A stretch of 64,000 bases of DNA from Sphingomonas sp. KRR8 (GTDB lineage: Bacteria > Pseudomonadota > Alphaproteobacteria > Sphingomonadales > Sphingomonadaceae). Both the position numbers and the translations under genes were made by a program. Positions within the stretch are counted from its first letter, which is position 1, and the number at the start of each line of letters is the position of its first letter. Below the pieces are notes generated by a model. The model ran no database searches. It had not been told where the DNA came from and worked only from the letters and a program-made list of their open reading frames with translations. Location: assembly GCF_023559245.1 (NCBI RefSeq), contig NZ_CP097462.1, positions 2,228,001 through 2,292,000 of the forward strand, given 5' to 3'. Positions 16,428 to 28,422 of the stretch are shown here, piece by piece.

Positions 16428-17673
16428 CGCCCATCAGTGGCTGGAGGACCTTGGGCAGGCGCACCCGGCCGTCTTCTTGCTGGTGGTTCTCCAGCAGCGG
16501 AACGAGGATGCGCGGGCTCGCCAGAGCGGTGTTGTTGAGCGTGTGGGCAAACCGCACCTTGCCCTCTCCATCACGGTAACGGAGGTTCGCCCGGCGTGCC
16601 TGCCAGTCGTGCAGGGTCGAGCAGCTGTGCGTCTCGCGGTACTTGCTCAAGGACGGTACCCAGCTCTCGATGTCGTTCATGCGGAACTTGCCGAGGCCCA
16701 TATCGCCGGTCGAGGTTTCGATCACCTGATAGGGAATTTCGAGGTCGGTCAGCAGCTGTTCGGCGAGGCCCAGCAGCTTGGCGTGCCACTCGGCCGAGAT
16801 GGCCTCGTCCGCCTCGCAGATGACGTATTGCTCGACTTTCAGGAACTGGTGGACGCGCAGAAGTCCGCGAACGTCACGGCCGGCGCTCCCTGCCTCCCGG
16901 CGGAAACAGGGGGAGTAGCCGGCATAAAGCACGGGCCCCTTCGACAGGTCGAGGATCTCGCCCGAGTGGAGCGAGGTCAGCGCGACCTCTGCCGTCCCGG
17001 CCAGCCACAGATCGTCATTGGGAAGTTGGTAGGTCTCCTCGCGGTGCCCGGGGAACTGGCCCTGGCGGATGAAGGCGTCCTCGCGGGTTAGCGCAGGCAC
17101 GGTGATCGGGGTGAAGCCTGCGGCGGAGATCTTCGCCAGCGCCCAGTTCATCAGCACGCCTTCGAGCAGGGCGAGGCGGCCCTTGAGGCAATATTGGCGG
17201 CTGCCGGCTATCTGGACGATGCGCGTGAGGTCGGCCCAGTCGTTGCGTTCGATCAGTTCGACATGGTCCAGTGGGGTGAAACCGAAGTCGCGCGGGGTGC
17301 CTTCGGTGCGGACGACGGTATTGAAGCTCTCGTCCGGGCCGACCGGCGCACCCTCCCACGGGATGTTGGGCAAGCGGAGGAGCAGTTCCTTGAGCTCGTC
17401 ATCCTTGGTTGCCAGCTCGCTCTCGAGCTCGCCCGCCCTGGCGCCGGCTTCCTTGGCGCGGCGGCCAAGCTCGGCCTTCTCCTCCGGTGCGGCCGACTTG
17501 AAGCCTGCGCTGATCGCGTTGCGCTCGGCTCGCAGGCGGTCGACTTCCGTCTTGATGCCGCGGGTCTCGCTGTCGAGGGCGAGCAGAGCGTCGAGATCGA
17601 CGGCCACATTCTTCTGCCTGGCGGCCAAGGCGACGGCGTCACGGTTCTGGCGGATGAAGTCGAGGCTCAGCAT
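16414..17673 (-). CDS. serS: Seryl-tRNA synthetase
   Basis: Charges tRNA-Ser. Residues 1-110 form the antiparallel coiled-coil arm (LDSETRGIKTEVDRLRAERN and a later Glu/Lys-rich helix). The class II core has motif 2 around FRREAGSAGRDVRGLLRVHQF and motif 3 in NTALASPRILVPLLEN. The ATG at 17673 (MLSLDFIRQNRDAV) gives 419 residues, the usual size; the 12 upstream in-frame codons have no homology. It is divergent from the DUF808 gene, 56 nt away. Confidence 0.97.
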   Translation of the reverse strand: MLSLDFIRQNRDAVALAARQKNVAVDLDALLALDSETRGIKTEVDRLRAERNAISAGFKSAAPEEKAELGRRAKEAGARAGELESELATKDDELKELLLRLPNIPWEGAPVGPDESFNTVVRTEGTPRDFGFTPLDHVELIERNDWADLTRIVQIAGSRQYCLKGRLALLEGVLMNWALAKISAAGFTPITVPALTREDAFIRQGQFPGHREETYQLPNDDLWLAGTAEVALTSLHSGEILDLSKGPVLYAGYSPCFRREAGSAGRDVRGLLRVHQFLKVEQYVICEADEAISAEWHAKLLGLAEQLLTDLEIPYQVIETSTGDMGLGKFRMNDIESWVPSLSKYRETHSCSTLHDWQARRANLRYRDGEGKVRFAHTLNNTALASPRILVPLLENHQQEDGRVRLPKVLQPLMGGEYL

Positions 17674-17729
17674 GGCCGCGCGGATGCGCGAATTGCGCGG
17701 GCCGCGCAAGTTCGCCTACAGCCGCTGCC

Positions 17730-18679
<950 letters not shown>

Positions 18680-18683
<4 letters not shown>

Positions 18684-19051
18684 ACGCCCTGATCGTCTTC
18701 GTCGGCGGCGGGCTGGGGGCCGTCGCCCGCTACGGCGTCGGCCGGCTGAGCCTTCCCTGGGCCGGATCCTTCCTTCCCGCCGGCACGCTGGTGGTGAACA
18801 TCCTTGGCTCCTTCCTCATGGGCCTGCTTGCCGCCGTGCTGGCGGAAGGGCCGGCGGCGAGCCAGCCGTGGCGCCTGTTCCTCGCCACCGGCGTGCTCGG
18901 CGGCTTCACGACCTTCAGCGCCTTCAGCCTGGACGCGCTGACCCTGTGGCAGCGGGGGCAGGTAGGGCTGGCGGCGCTGTACGTGCTCGCCTCTGTCCTG
19001 CTCTCCCTGCTCGCCATCACCGTCGGCTTCGCCGCCGCCCGCCTCGCCTGA
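18680..19051 (+). CDS. crcB: Fluoride ion channel CrcB/Fluc
   Basis: A 123-residue protein with four membrane segments that exports fluoride as a dual-topology dimer. GGGLGAVARYGVGR, GTLVVNILGSFLMG (conserved Asn) and ATGVLGGFTTFSAFSLD (the polar Thr/Ser track and Phe box) are all present. The start is the GTG at 18680, overlapping the DUF808 stop. No fluoride riboswitch is possible in the usual place because no leader separates the two genes. The frame extends far upstream across serS, but that part is antisense noise. Confidence 0.93.
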
Positions 19052-19669
19052 ACCGCACGACCGTCCCGGGTCACGAAGTTTCCCCGGTACCCCACGTTCC
19101 TGGCGCAAGCGGCGAGGGTGAGTTCGCCCGATTTCCGCCAATCCCGAACAGCTGGGCGCACGCTTCCAAGTTTCCCTGCCGTGACCTTCTGTCTAAGGTC
19201 GCGACCGGCCGAGGGGCGCTGCACAGCTCCGTCGATGGTCGAGACACGGATAGTGCGCAGCTCAGGGAAGCAGTCAAAATCCTATTGTTTAAGAACAGGA
19301 GTGATTGGCCGGATAGCGGACGCTCCAGCCACACCTCCGGCAAGCGCGAGCCTTGAGGCACACACAACATTTCCAGCCCGCAGGATTGAAGACCTATCTT
19401 GCCACTCATTGGGGCGAGCGAGCCTTGAGGTCATCGGTCGCCCGTTCAGGGCAGGTGTTCAGGGGAAGGCACACCCAATGAACGTCGCCAGGTCGCGGTG
19501 AGGCCGCCTCACGGGACCTGACGCCCAATCTGCCGCTGTGAAAGAAGACGACACGTCTTCACGAACTGCATCACCTTCTCGTTCCGCCGGGCCTGCTCGA
19601 CGGCACGGAGCAGGTTGACAGTCCGACCAGGTCGGCAGACCACTTGTCTTCGTTTGGGTGGGGGCAGGC
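19052..19669 (+). other. 618-nt gap without a convincing gene
   Basis: Base composition is less GC-rich and codon-like periodicity is weak. Open frames on both strands (for example 19071-19409 on the minus strand) lack recognisable domains, ribosome sites or codon bias. The only structure I see is a degenerate copy of the local palindromic repeat near 19298-19328. It probably marks the left end of the accessory patch. Confidence 0.5.
19298..19328 (+). repeat. Degenerate copy of the local palindromic repeat
   Basis: The right half (GATTGGCCGGATAGCGGACGCTC) resembles the right half of the copy at 20205-20235 (ATGGGTGGATAGCGGACACTC); the left arm is not conserved. Weakest member of the family. 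Confidence 0.35.
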
Positions 19670-20149
19670 ATGCAACAAGGACAAATCGCTTGTGCGTTGG
19701 CGCTGTGCCTGGTCCTTCAAGCCTGCTCATCGCGACCGCGAGAATTTCAGCCTCGTCTTGCGACGTCGGGCCCTGTCCCTGAGGGCTTCCCGGCCGCATA
19801 CGCAGAGTGTCAGAACCTCCAGGTCCAGGGGAAGTTGGACGGGAGTGGGCGAATGGCGTCGGGCGCCGCGGGAGCGGCTGCTGGTGCCACTACCGCTGTC
19901 CTGGGCAGTGCTGCAGCCACCAGCGCAGGCCTTTACGGGGGTGGGGTCGCTCTGGCCTCCGCCACGGTCGTGTTGCTGCCATTTGCCATTGTTGGCGGGG
20001 CAGTCGGCATGGCCAAGATGAAGCGCCATCGGCGCGAAGTGGCCATCCAGCGTGTCATGACCGGCTGCTTGGCGGAGCGAGGCTACACCGTGTCCGGCTG
20101 GGTGCGACCGGCAACGGCGTCGCGGGCTGCGCCTGACGCCCGGCCCTGA
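19670..20149 (+). CDS. Putative glycine-rich lipoprotein
   Basis: A 159-residue protein with a lipoprotein signal: hydrophobic QIACALALCLVLQAC ending in the lipobox LQAC, then SSRPREF. The middle (about residues 65-110) is Ala/Gly-rich and hydrophobic, like glycine-zipper outer-membrane lipoproteins, and is followed by a basic MKRHRRE and a CLAERGYTV segment seen in several small lipoproteins. The ATG at 19670 places the signal correctly; a GTG four codons earlier is possible. Function unknown. First gene of the accessory patch. Confidence 0.72.
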   Translation: MQQGQIACALALCLVLQACSSRPREFQPRLATSGPVPEGFPAAYAECQNLQVQGKLDGSGRMASGAAGAAAGATTAVLGSAAATSAGLYGGGVALASATVVLLPFAIVGGAVGMAKMKRHRREVAIQRVMTGCLAERGYTVSGWVRPATASRAAPDARP

Positions 20150-20204
20150 ACGATCAGTCGCGCACCTAGGTTATGTGTTTGGGTTCAAGTTCAACGTTCG
20201 AAGC

Positions 20205-20235
20205 TGAATGTCCGCAATGGGTGGATAGCGGACAC
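20205..20235 (+). repeat. Palindromic repeat copy 1
   Basis: TGTCCGC (20209-20215) and GCGGACA (20228-20234) form a perfect 7-bp inverted repeat around AATGGGTGGATA. Best-paired member of the family in this patch; lies between the lipoprotein and merC. Confidence 0.75.
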
Positions 20236-20294
20236 TCGGCCACTGCGTGTAAGCTGCTCTGCGATTTCACGAGGAACTAGGACTGTCCACCGCC

Positions 20295-20696
20295 ATGACC
20301 ACCCAAGGCACCCGCGTTGCGGGCAGCACCGGCACAGTGGGAGCCATCATCGCGGCGATGAGTTGCACGGCATGCTTTCCCGCCCTTGCCACTCTCGCTT
20401 CCGCGCTCGGACTGGGGTTTCTAAGTCAGTTCGAGAGCATCTCGATCCATTACATGCTGCCGCTTTTTGCCCTGATCGGGTTGGTCGCAAACGTTCTTAG
20501 CGGTGTGCGCCGCCGCAGTTGGGTTCGCATCGTTCTCGGCGTTGTCGGACCATCGCTCGTGGTTGCTGCATCGCTGCTAATGGCCACTTACGGCATGGCC
20601 ACAGAGTGGCTGCTTTATCCGGGTCTCGTGCTCATGATTGGGCTAGCTTTATGGGACTTGATGGCTCGAACGCCAGCCATTCCAGCGAACAGATAG
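20295..20696 (+). CDS. merC: MerC-family mercury transport protein
   Basis: A 133-residue inner-membrane protein with four hydrophobic segments. The first carries the paired cysteines (SCTACFPALATLASALGLGFLSQFE) that bind Hg(II) in MerC. It would move mercuric ions inward to a reductase, but no merA, merR, merT or merP is in the window. It is followed after 13 nt by a small cysteine-rich gene often found with metal-resistance genes. The orphan status suggests a remnant or a different metal role. Confidence 0.85.
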   Translation: MTTQGTRVAGSTGTVGAIIAAMSCTACFPALATLASALGLGFLSQFESISIHYMLPLFALIGLVANVLSGVRRRSWVRIVLGVVGPSLVVAASLLMATYGMATEWLLYPGLVLMIGLALWDLMARTPAIPANR

Positions 20697-20709
20697 GTTA
20701 GATCGACAC

Positions 20710-20937
20710 ATGGCCGGACTTCAATCGACTCTAACCTGTCCACAGTGTGCGGGCACTTCAACCGAGACAATGCCAACCGACGCTTGCCAATATTTCTACG
20801 ACTGCAAGCATTGCGGTGCCATTCTCAGACCGCTCGCCGGGGACTGCTGCGTTTTCTGCTCTTATGCAGACGTGCCGTGCCCACCCATTCAGGATGCTAG
20901 GGAGAGCGGCAAAGAGAGTTGCTGCTCACGGTCTTAA
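20710..20937 (+). CDS. Small cysteine-rich GDCCVFCSY protein
   Basis: A 75-residue protein with CPQC, then CKHC and GDCCVFCSYADVPCPPIQ: at least three cysteine pairs, so probably zinc- or heavy-metal-binding. This GDCCVFCSYG...PCPPIQ pattern is a conserved small family, as I recall often encoded beside mercury or other metal-resistance genes. Its stop TAA forms the first bases of a palindromic repeat copy. Probably one transcript with merC. Confidence 0.8.
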   Translation: MAGLQSTLTCPQCAGTSTETMPTDACQYFYDCKHCGAILRPLAGDCCVFCSYADVPCPPIQDARESGKESCCSRS

Positions 20938-20963
20938 TGTCCGAAATGGGTCGAACTCAGACG
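20935..20963 (+). repeat. Palindromic repeat copy 2
   Basis: TAATGTCCGAAATGGGTCGA and the CAGACGT that follows match the family core; the outer arms pair only partly. It begins in the stop codon of the cysteine-rich gene and ends 8 nt before the 3' end of the convergent gene. Confidence 0.65.
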
Positions 20964-20970
20964 TCCACCC

Positions 20971-21438
20971 TCAGTGTCCGGATCGATCACACCCGATCAG
21001 ATCGAACCATTCCCGAACCTTGAAGACTGCATCATGCGAGCTGCCCGCGTTCGGAATGAGGAAGTGAGCAGGGGCCGGGTGGCCACGCGCCGGGACGGTG
21101 CCGGATAGTTCGTACTGACTATCGGCGCCCACATAATCACGATCTCCGTAGGGGCGCGGACCTCCGTCGGGGTTGGGCGGCTGCCACCCCTTTGCCCGCG
21201 CATCGGTGGTCGATGCGAGGTGGAGCAAGTTATCCGTTCCACCTATCCAAGGGACCCACCAGCTGACCGCTGGTGTCCCACGTGCTCGCACCTCAAGTGC
21301 CAATCCGCTGGGCCAATCCGGCGTTGCGGCAACTGCCATGAACTCAGCCGTGACCGAGGGATCGTGACGTTGCTGGTAGCGGGCATGCTCTGCGGGGCAG
21401 GTCATTGCTGATGCGCCGATCAGGGCAAAGTGTAGCAT
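20971..21438 (-). CDS. Hypothetical protein
   Basis: A 155-residue protein I do not recognise. The N-terminus (MLHFALIGASAMTC) is a short hydrophobic stretch that could be a weak signal or lipoprotein signal. The body is polar with many Trp, Pro and Gly (AVSWWVPWIGGTDN, GWQPPNPDGGPRPYGD), suggesting a folded, perhaps periplasmic domain. Codon use is coding-like. It is bounded by repeat copies on both sides. Confidence 0.65.
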   Translation of the reverse strand: MLHFALIGASAMTCPAEHARYQQRHDPSVTAEFMAVAATPDWPSGLALEVRARGTPAVSWWVPWIGGTDNLLHLASTTDARAKGWQPPNPDGGPRPYGDRDYVGADSQYELSGTVPARGHPAPAHFLIPNAGSSHDAVFKVREWFDLIGCDRSGH

Positions 21439-21501
21439 TGGACCACCTCACGGAGTCGTCAGGCGGGATGTAGCCTGACCACGTGAGCTTAGGTCCTGTG
21501 C

Positions 21502-21533
21502 GAATGTCCGCAATGGGTCGAAAGCAGACGTTA
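21502..21533 (+). repeat. Palindromic repeat copy 3
   Basis: GAATGTCCGCAATGGGTCGA then AAGCAGACGTT. It differs from copy 4 at only a few positions over about 29 nt. Its last bases are the stop codon (TTA on this strand) of the DUF6894 gene. Confidence 0.75.
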
Positions 21534-21770
21534 CCTGATTGAGGGCGCATCTGCGGATACCAGCTCGACAGAAAACAGCGTCAGGCCCTTCGGATCAGAG
21601 ACTGTCACTCGGTACTGTTCGGTTTCCCAGTAGCGTTCAGGCGCATTGCACAGAACTTCGGCGATCATGCGAACCGCGTAGCATCGCGCATCATGGAGCG
21701 ACGCGAGATCGACCCCCTCATCGTCAAAGGTCTCACGATCACTCGTTAGGTGGAAATGGTACCGGGACAT
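21531..21770 (-). CDS. DUF6894-like small protein
   Basis: A 79-residue soluble protein. The opening MSRYHFHLTSD and the DDEGVDLASLHDARCYAVRMI block fit the DUF6894 pattern (MxRYxFH ... DxxGxxLxxxxxA). These are very common in sphingomonads and methylobacteria, often in many copies; function unknown. A palindromic repeat copy overlaps its stop codon. Confidence 0.75.
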   Translation of the reverse strand: MSRYHFHLTSDRETFDDEGVDLASLHDARCYAVRMIAEVLCNAPERYWETEQYRVTVSDPKGLTLFSVELVSADAPSIR

Positions 21771-21911
21771 TCGGCGCTTTCATCAACAAAGAAAGCACAA
21801 CGAGTCTCTCAGTCACCAGTCGATCCGGCGATAAGCACGTAGCGCTCCGCCAGGCGCAACGTTCCACCCGTGCGGCATCCTTGCCGTGAATCGAACTCAT
21901 GCGTTCGGCTT

Positions 21912-21940
21912 GAATGTCCGGATTGGGTCGAAAGCAGACC
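21912..21940 (+). repeat. Palindromic repeat copy 4
   Basis: GAATGTCCGGATTGGGTCGA followed by AAGCAGACC; the left flank CGTTCGGCTT also resembles the left flank of copy 1 (CGTTCGAAGC), so the repeated unit may be about 40 nt. Just downstream of the 3' end of the membrane-anchored gene at 21961. Confidence 0.75.
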
Positions 21941-21960
21941 TCGCGTTTTGCGGTGAAAAT

Positions 21961-22620
21961 TTAGTTTTCTGCTCGTATTCTCGGCGGAACAAGCCGCTCT
22001 CCGCGCAGAACTTGTTCGTTGGCACTCTGGTAGAATGATACCCAGTTCACCAAGCTCTGTTCGGCGCTCCTGAGCCGATAAAGCGACTGAACGGCTCGCA
22101 CGCATGATTGTGCATCCGCAACATTGGCCTTCAAAGCACTGACGGACGCTTCGGCGTCGTTGAATGACAATTGCGCATCATGAAGTATCGGAAGAAGCTG
22201 CTGACCCGTGGCGTCCAGCTTCCAGTAGTTGTCGACAACGTCTTTCGGCATCATCGGCAGGAGGGCGCTATCGCGAACGCCGAGCCACGCGGAGTCTGTG
22301 GCCAGAAGAACAAGCGGCCTTTGTACCGAAGCCAAACGCGTGACGCCCAAAGGGCTCTTGCAGCCATCAAGCGTGCCGAGCTGATTGTTGACGGCGTTCA
22401 GCGACTTGCGGAGGCTGGCAAGATCGAAATTCATGCCATCGCGATTTTCCAGGCTTTCCCTACGTAGCCGGGCGGACATTTCGTCGACCTGGCTTAAGTG
22501 ATTGCCCCATTCGACGGGTTGCTGCGCGCCGAGTGCGATGAGCACGCCAAGAACGATGATGCCGACCTCCCCGGCAAACTCTCGCCAACCGTGTATGGGC
22601 TTCGGTATGCTTAATTTCAT
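21961..22620 (-). CDS. Membrane-anchored protein of unknown function
   Basis: A 219-residue protein with one N-terminal membrane segment (WREFAGEVGIIVLGVLIALGAQQ) followed by a mostly helical soluble part containing VEWGNHLSQVDEM. The segment GEVGIIVLGVLIALGAQQ is a recurring feature of a sphingomonad and xanthomonad family without known function, often in several copies per genome. Two Cys (CKSPLG and QSCVRAV) could pair. It is the last gene of the accessory patch before coxA. Confidence 0.72.
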   Translation of the reverse strand: MKLSIPKPIHGWREFAGEVGIIVLGVLIALGAQQPVEWGNHLSQVDEMSARLRRESLENRDGMNFDLASLRKSLNAVNNQLGTLDGCKSPLGVTRLASVQRPLVLLATDSAWLGVRDSALLPMMPKDVVDNYWKLDATGQQLLPILHDAQLSFNDAEASVSALKANVADAQSCVRAVQSLYRLRSAEQSLVNWVSFYQSANEQVLRGERLVPPRIRAEN

Positions 22621-22666
22621 GATCGCGCCCCCGCGAACGAAGCTACGCGTGTTGAGCGCCTATGGC

Positions 22667-22690
22667 TAACGTCCGAATGGGGCCGAAAAT
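22667..22690 (+). repeat. Degenerate palindromic repeat copy 5
   Basis: TAACGTCCGAATGGGGCCGA keeps the GTCCG and GGG-CGA core but lacks the right arm. It sits between the membrane-anchored gene and the coxA terminator, the last copy I see. Confidence 0.45.
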
Positions 22691-22713
22691 GAATCTTCCT
22701 TGCACCGCATAGC

Positions 22714-22742
22714 AAAACGCCCCGGCGGTGAGGCCGGGGCGT
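22714..22742 (-). terminator. coxA terminator
   Basis: ACGCCCCGG (22717-22725) pairs perfectly with CCGGGGCGT (22734-22742); read on the minus strand a TTTT follows. It lies about 30 nt after the coxA stop, so the transcript ends here and later cox-operon genes are not part of it. Confidence 0.85.
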
Positions 22743-22772
22743 CTGCGTGTCGTTCCGAACTCTGCGTGACGA

Positions 22773-25624
<2,852 letters not shown>

Positions 25625-25800
25625 CGTGTCCCTTCAGGTCAATGACGAGCCACCGCGGATCATTGCGGGGCTTGAAAGTGGCGGCCTTATAGGAGCGGAC
25701 CGCCGCTCTCTCAAGCGCTTCGGCGAGGCCCCTTTTCCGCCGGTTGAAGCGGGAGCGGGCCGCGCTTATCAGCATCTGGTCATAGGCCGGATCAGTTGCA

Positions 25801-26385
25801 ATGGAAAACGAAAGAGTCCTCGACGAATTCCGCGCGGCCGGAGCGCTGCTCGAAGGGCATTTCGTCCTCTCGTCGGGTCTCCGCTCGCCGCGCTACCTCC
25901 AGTGCGCGCGGGTGCTGATGGACCCTTCACGGGCCGAACGCCTCGCCAGCGCCCTCGCCGACCGGCTTCCGGCAGAGGTACGGGATTTGGTCGAGGTGGT
26001 GGTGTCGCCGGCGATGGGCGGGGTGATCATCGGCCATGAGATGGGCCGCGCGCTGGGCCGGCCGGCGATGTTCGTCGAGCGCCCGACCGGCACGTTCGAG
26101 CTCCGCCGCGGCTTTGCACTGGAGCCGGGGCAGAAGGTGCTGATGGTCGAGGACGTGGTGACGACCGGACTGTCGAGCCGGGAAGCGATCAAGGCGATCA
26201 CCGAGGCCGGCGGGGAGGTCGTCGGCGCGGCGGCGCTGGTCGACCGGTCGAATGGCGGCGTCGACCTCGGCGTCCCGTTCACCGCGCTGATCAAGCTCGA
26301 CGTGCCGACCTACCAGCCGGACGCGCTGCCCCCTGAGCTGGCGGCCATTCCCGCGATCAAGCCCGGCAGCCGCGCCGCCGCATGA
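25801..26385 (+). CDS. pyrE: Orotate phosphoribosyltransferase
   Basis: Makes orotidine 5'-phosphate from orotate and PRPP. The PRPP loop is [30 protein letters not shown] and [16 protein letters not shown] complete the active site. Length 194 is normal. First gene of a block with pdxJ (4-nt overlap), acpS and lepB. The N-terminal [21 protein letters not shown] form is of the alphaproteobacterial/deinococcal subtype. Confidence 0.95.
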   Translation: MENERVLDEFRAAGALLEGHFVLSSGLRSPRYLQCARVLMDPSRAERLASALADRLPAEVRDLVEVVVSPAMGGVIIGHEMGRALGRPAMFVERPTGTFELRRGFALEPGQKVLMVEDVVTTGLSSREAIKAITEAGGEVVGAAALVDRSNGGVDLGVPFTALIKLDVPTYQPDALPPELAAIPAIKPGSRAAA

Positions 26386-27110
26386 ACGAGCGCCTCCGCC
26401 TCGGCGTCAACATCGACCATGTCGCGACTATCCGTAACGCGCGGGGCGGCGACTATCCCGACCCGGTGCGCGCGGCGCTGCTGGCCTGCCAGGCAGGAGC
26501 GGACGGCATCACCGCCCACCTGCGCGAAGACCGGCGGCACATCACCGACTTCGATATCGCCCGGCTTGCGGCCGAGCTGCCGGTGCCGCTGAACCTCGAG
26601 ATGGCGGCCACCAACGAGATGCTCGGGATCGCGCTCCGGCACCGGCCGAATGCGGCCTGCATCGTGCCCGAGCGACGGGAGGAGCGGACCACCGAAGGCG
26701 GCCTGGACGCCGCCGGCCAGTTCGCGCACCTCCAGCCGCTGGTCGAACAGCTCCGTTCGGCGAACGTGCGGGTGAGCCTGTTTATCGAACCCGACGAGCG
26801 GCAGATCGACGCGGCCTTGCGCCTTGGCGCGCCGGTGGTCGAACTCCACACCGGACGCTTCGCCCACCTGAGCGAAGGCGAACGGAGCCAGGAACTGAAG
26901 CGCTTGACCGACGCCGCCGCACTTGCCGCCAAGAACGGGATCGAGGTTCACGCCGGGCATGGCCTGACCACCGACAATGTCACGCCGATCGCCGCCATCC
27001 CGCAGGTTCGCGAGCTGAACATCGGCCATTATCTGATCGGTGAAGCGATCTTCGTCGGGCTGGAGGCCGCCATCCGCCAGATGCGTGCGGCGATGGACCA
27101 CGCGCGGTGA
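26382..27110 (+). CDS. pdxJ: Pyridoxine 5'-phosphate synthase
   Basis: Condenses 1-deoxyxylulose 5-phosphate with 3-amino-1-hydroxyacetone 1-phosphate in vitamin B6 synthesis. [17 protein letters not shown] at the N-terminus, [14 protein letters not shown], the LNLEMA strand with the Glu, and [12 protein letters not shown] are the diagnostic TIM-barrel motifs; length 242 is normal. Coupled to pyrE (ATGA) and to acpS (GTGA). The pdxJ-acpS-lepB order is common in proteobacteria. Confidence 0.96.
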   Translation: MNERLRLGVNIDHVATIRNARGGDYPDPVRAALLACQAGADGITAHLREDRRHITDFDIARLAAELPVPLNLEMAATNEMLGIALRHRPNAACIVPERREERTTEGGLDAAGQFAHLQPLVEQLRSANVRVSLFIEPDERQIDAALRLGAPVVELHTGRFAHLSEGERSQELKRLTDAAALAAKNGIEVHAGHGLTTDNVTPIAAIPQVRELNIGHYLIGEAIFVGLEAAIRQMRAAMDHAR

Positions 27111-27523
27111 TCGTCGGGCTGGGTTCGGACCTGTGCAACATCGCGCGGATCCAGGCGTCGCTTGACCGCTTCGGCGACCGCTTCCTCCAGCGCGTGTTCA
27201 CCGAGGTGGAGCAGGCCAAGGCCGCGCGCCGGCCATTCACCGCCGCCGGCACGCTTGCCAAGCGCTTCGCCGCCAAGGAGGCTTTCTCCAAGGCGGTTGG
27301 CACCGGCTTCAAGCGTGGCGTGTTCATGAAGGATATTGGCGTTGTTAATGCGCCGTCCGGTAAGCCGACGCTGATCCTGACCGGTGGCGCGCGGGCTCGG
27401 CTTGACGCCCTGACGCCCGCGGGCCACGCCCTCGACGTTCACCTGACCATGACCGATGACCATCCCTGGGCGCAGGCCTTCGTGATCCTGGAAGCCCGCA
27501 AGCTGGAGCCCATACGTGACTGA
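27107..27523 (+). CDS. acpS: Holo-[acyl-carrier-protein] synthase
   Basis: Transfers 4'-phosphopantetheine from CoA to acyl carrier protein. [16 protein letters not shown] with the metal-binding Asp and [15 protein letters not shown] with the catalytic Glu/Lys are intact. The start is the GTG at 27107 overlapping the pdxJ stop. Length 138. The last 8 nt overlap the lepB start. Confidence 0.95.
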   Translation: MIVGLGSDLCNIARIQASLDRFGDRFLQRVFTEVEQAKAARRPFTAAGTLAKRFAAKEAFSKAVGTGFKRGVFMKDIGVVNAPSGKPTLILTGGARARLDALTPAGHALDVHLTMTDDHPWAQAFVILEARKLEPIRD

Positions 27524-28415
27524 GCCAAGCCTGACCGCCGACCCGGCCACGCCACCGCCCGTTCAGGCCGGGCCGGCCAGTGATCCGGCTGCTCCGCCAG
27601 CGAAGGGCTCGGCCTTGTGGCGCGAGATCAAGGGCCTGTTCTGGGTGCTGCTGGCGGTGCTGGCCTTCCACAGCCTGGTCGCCAAGCCCTTCTATATTCC
27701 CTCGGAATCGATGATGCCCGGCCTGCTCAAGGGTGACCGGCTGGTGGTCAGCAAATATCCCTACGGCTGGTCGTGGGTTTCCCCGAGCTTCCACGTCCTG
27801 CCGGTCATGCAGGGCCGCCTGTTCGGTCACCTGCCCAAAGCCGGAGACGTGGTGATCGTCACCCCGCCGGGCGGCACCGAGGACTACATCAAGCGTGCCA
27901 TCGGGCTGCCGGGCGACACGGTCGAGGTGCGCGGCGGGCACCTGATCCTTAACGGCCGCGAGGTGAAGCGCGAAGTTCGCCCACCGGCCATGGTGCCGGT
28001 CGATGCCAATGCGCCGTGCGGCCTGCAGTTCGCCGGCTTCCAGGTCCGGGCCAGCGATGGCAAGAGCTATTGCCGCCTGCCGATCGTCCGCGAAACGCTG
28101 CCCAACGGCGTCAGCTATGACACCATCGACCTGGGCGACAGCCCGGGTGACAATTACGGGCCGGTCACCGTGCCGGCCGACCATGTCTTCCTGATGGGCG
28201 ACAATCGCGACCGCAGCGCCGACAGCCGCTTCTCCGCCGGAGCGCCCGAATTCGGGCTGGGCGGGCCGGTGCCGTGGGAGAATATCGGCGGGCGCGCCGA
28301 GTTCATCACCTTCAGCCTGGACGGCACGACCGAGCTGCTGAACCCCGTCAGCTGGTTCCGCGCACTCCGCTCGGGCCGGGCAGGTACGTCGCTCAGGGCG
28401 CATCAGGGCAGCTGA
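27516..28415 (+). CDS. lepB: Signal peptidase I
   Basis: Membrane serine protease that removes signal peptides. A Pro/Ala-rich cytoplasmic N-terminus is followed by one membrane helix (about 41-57). The catalytic dyad is Ser65 ([10 protein letters not shown]) and Lys126 ([11 protein letters not shown]). [14 protein letters not shown] is the conserved box E. The GTG at 27516 lies inside the acpS end. Length 299. Confidence 0.95.
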   Translation: MTEPSLTADPATPPPVQAGPASDPAAPPAKGSALWREIKGLFWVLLAVLAFHSLVAKPFYIPSESMMPGLLKGDRLVVSKYPYGWSWVSPSFHVLPVMQGRLFGHLPKAGDVVIVTPPGGTEDYIKRAIGLPGDTVEVRGGHLILNGREVKREVRPPAMVPVDANAPCGLQFAGFQVRASDGKSYCRLPIVRETLPNGVSYDTIDLGDSPGDNYGPVTVPADHVFLMGDNRDRSADSRFSAGAPEFGLGGPVPWENIGGRAEFITFSLDGTTELLNPVSWFRALRSGRAGTSLRAHQGS

Positions 28416-28422
28416 TCGGCAC

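Noticed and set aside
19071..19409. 112-codon minus-strand frame in the crcB-lipoprotein gap
   Set aside because: No domain, no ribosome site, non-coding composition.
20205..21940. Integron cassette idea: small genes each followed by a palindrome
   Set aside because: The repeats lack the GTTRRRY core sites of attC, genes lie on both strands, and no integron integrase is present.
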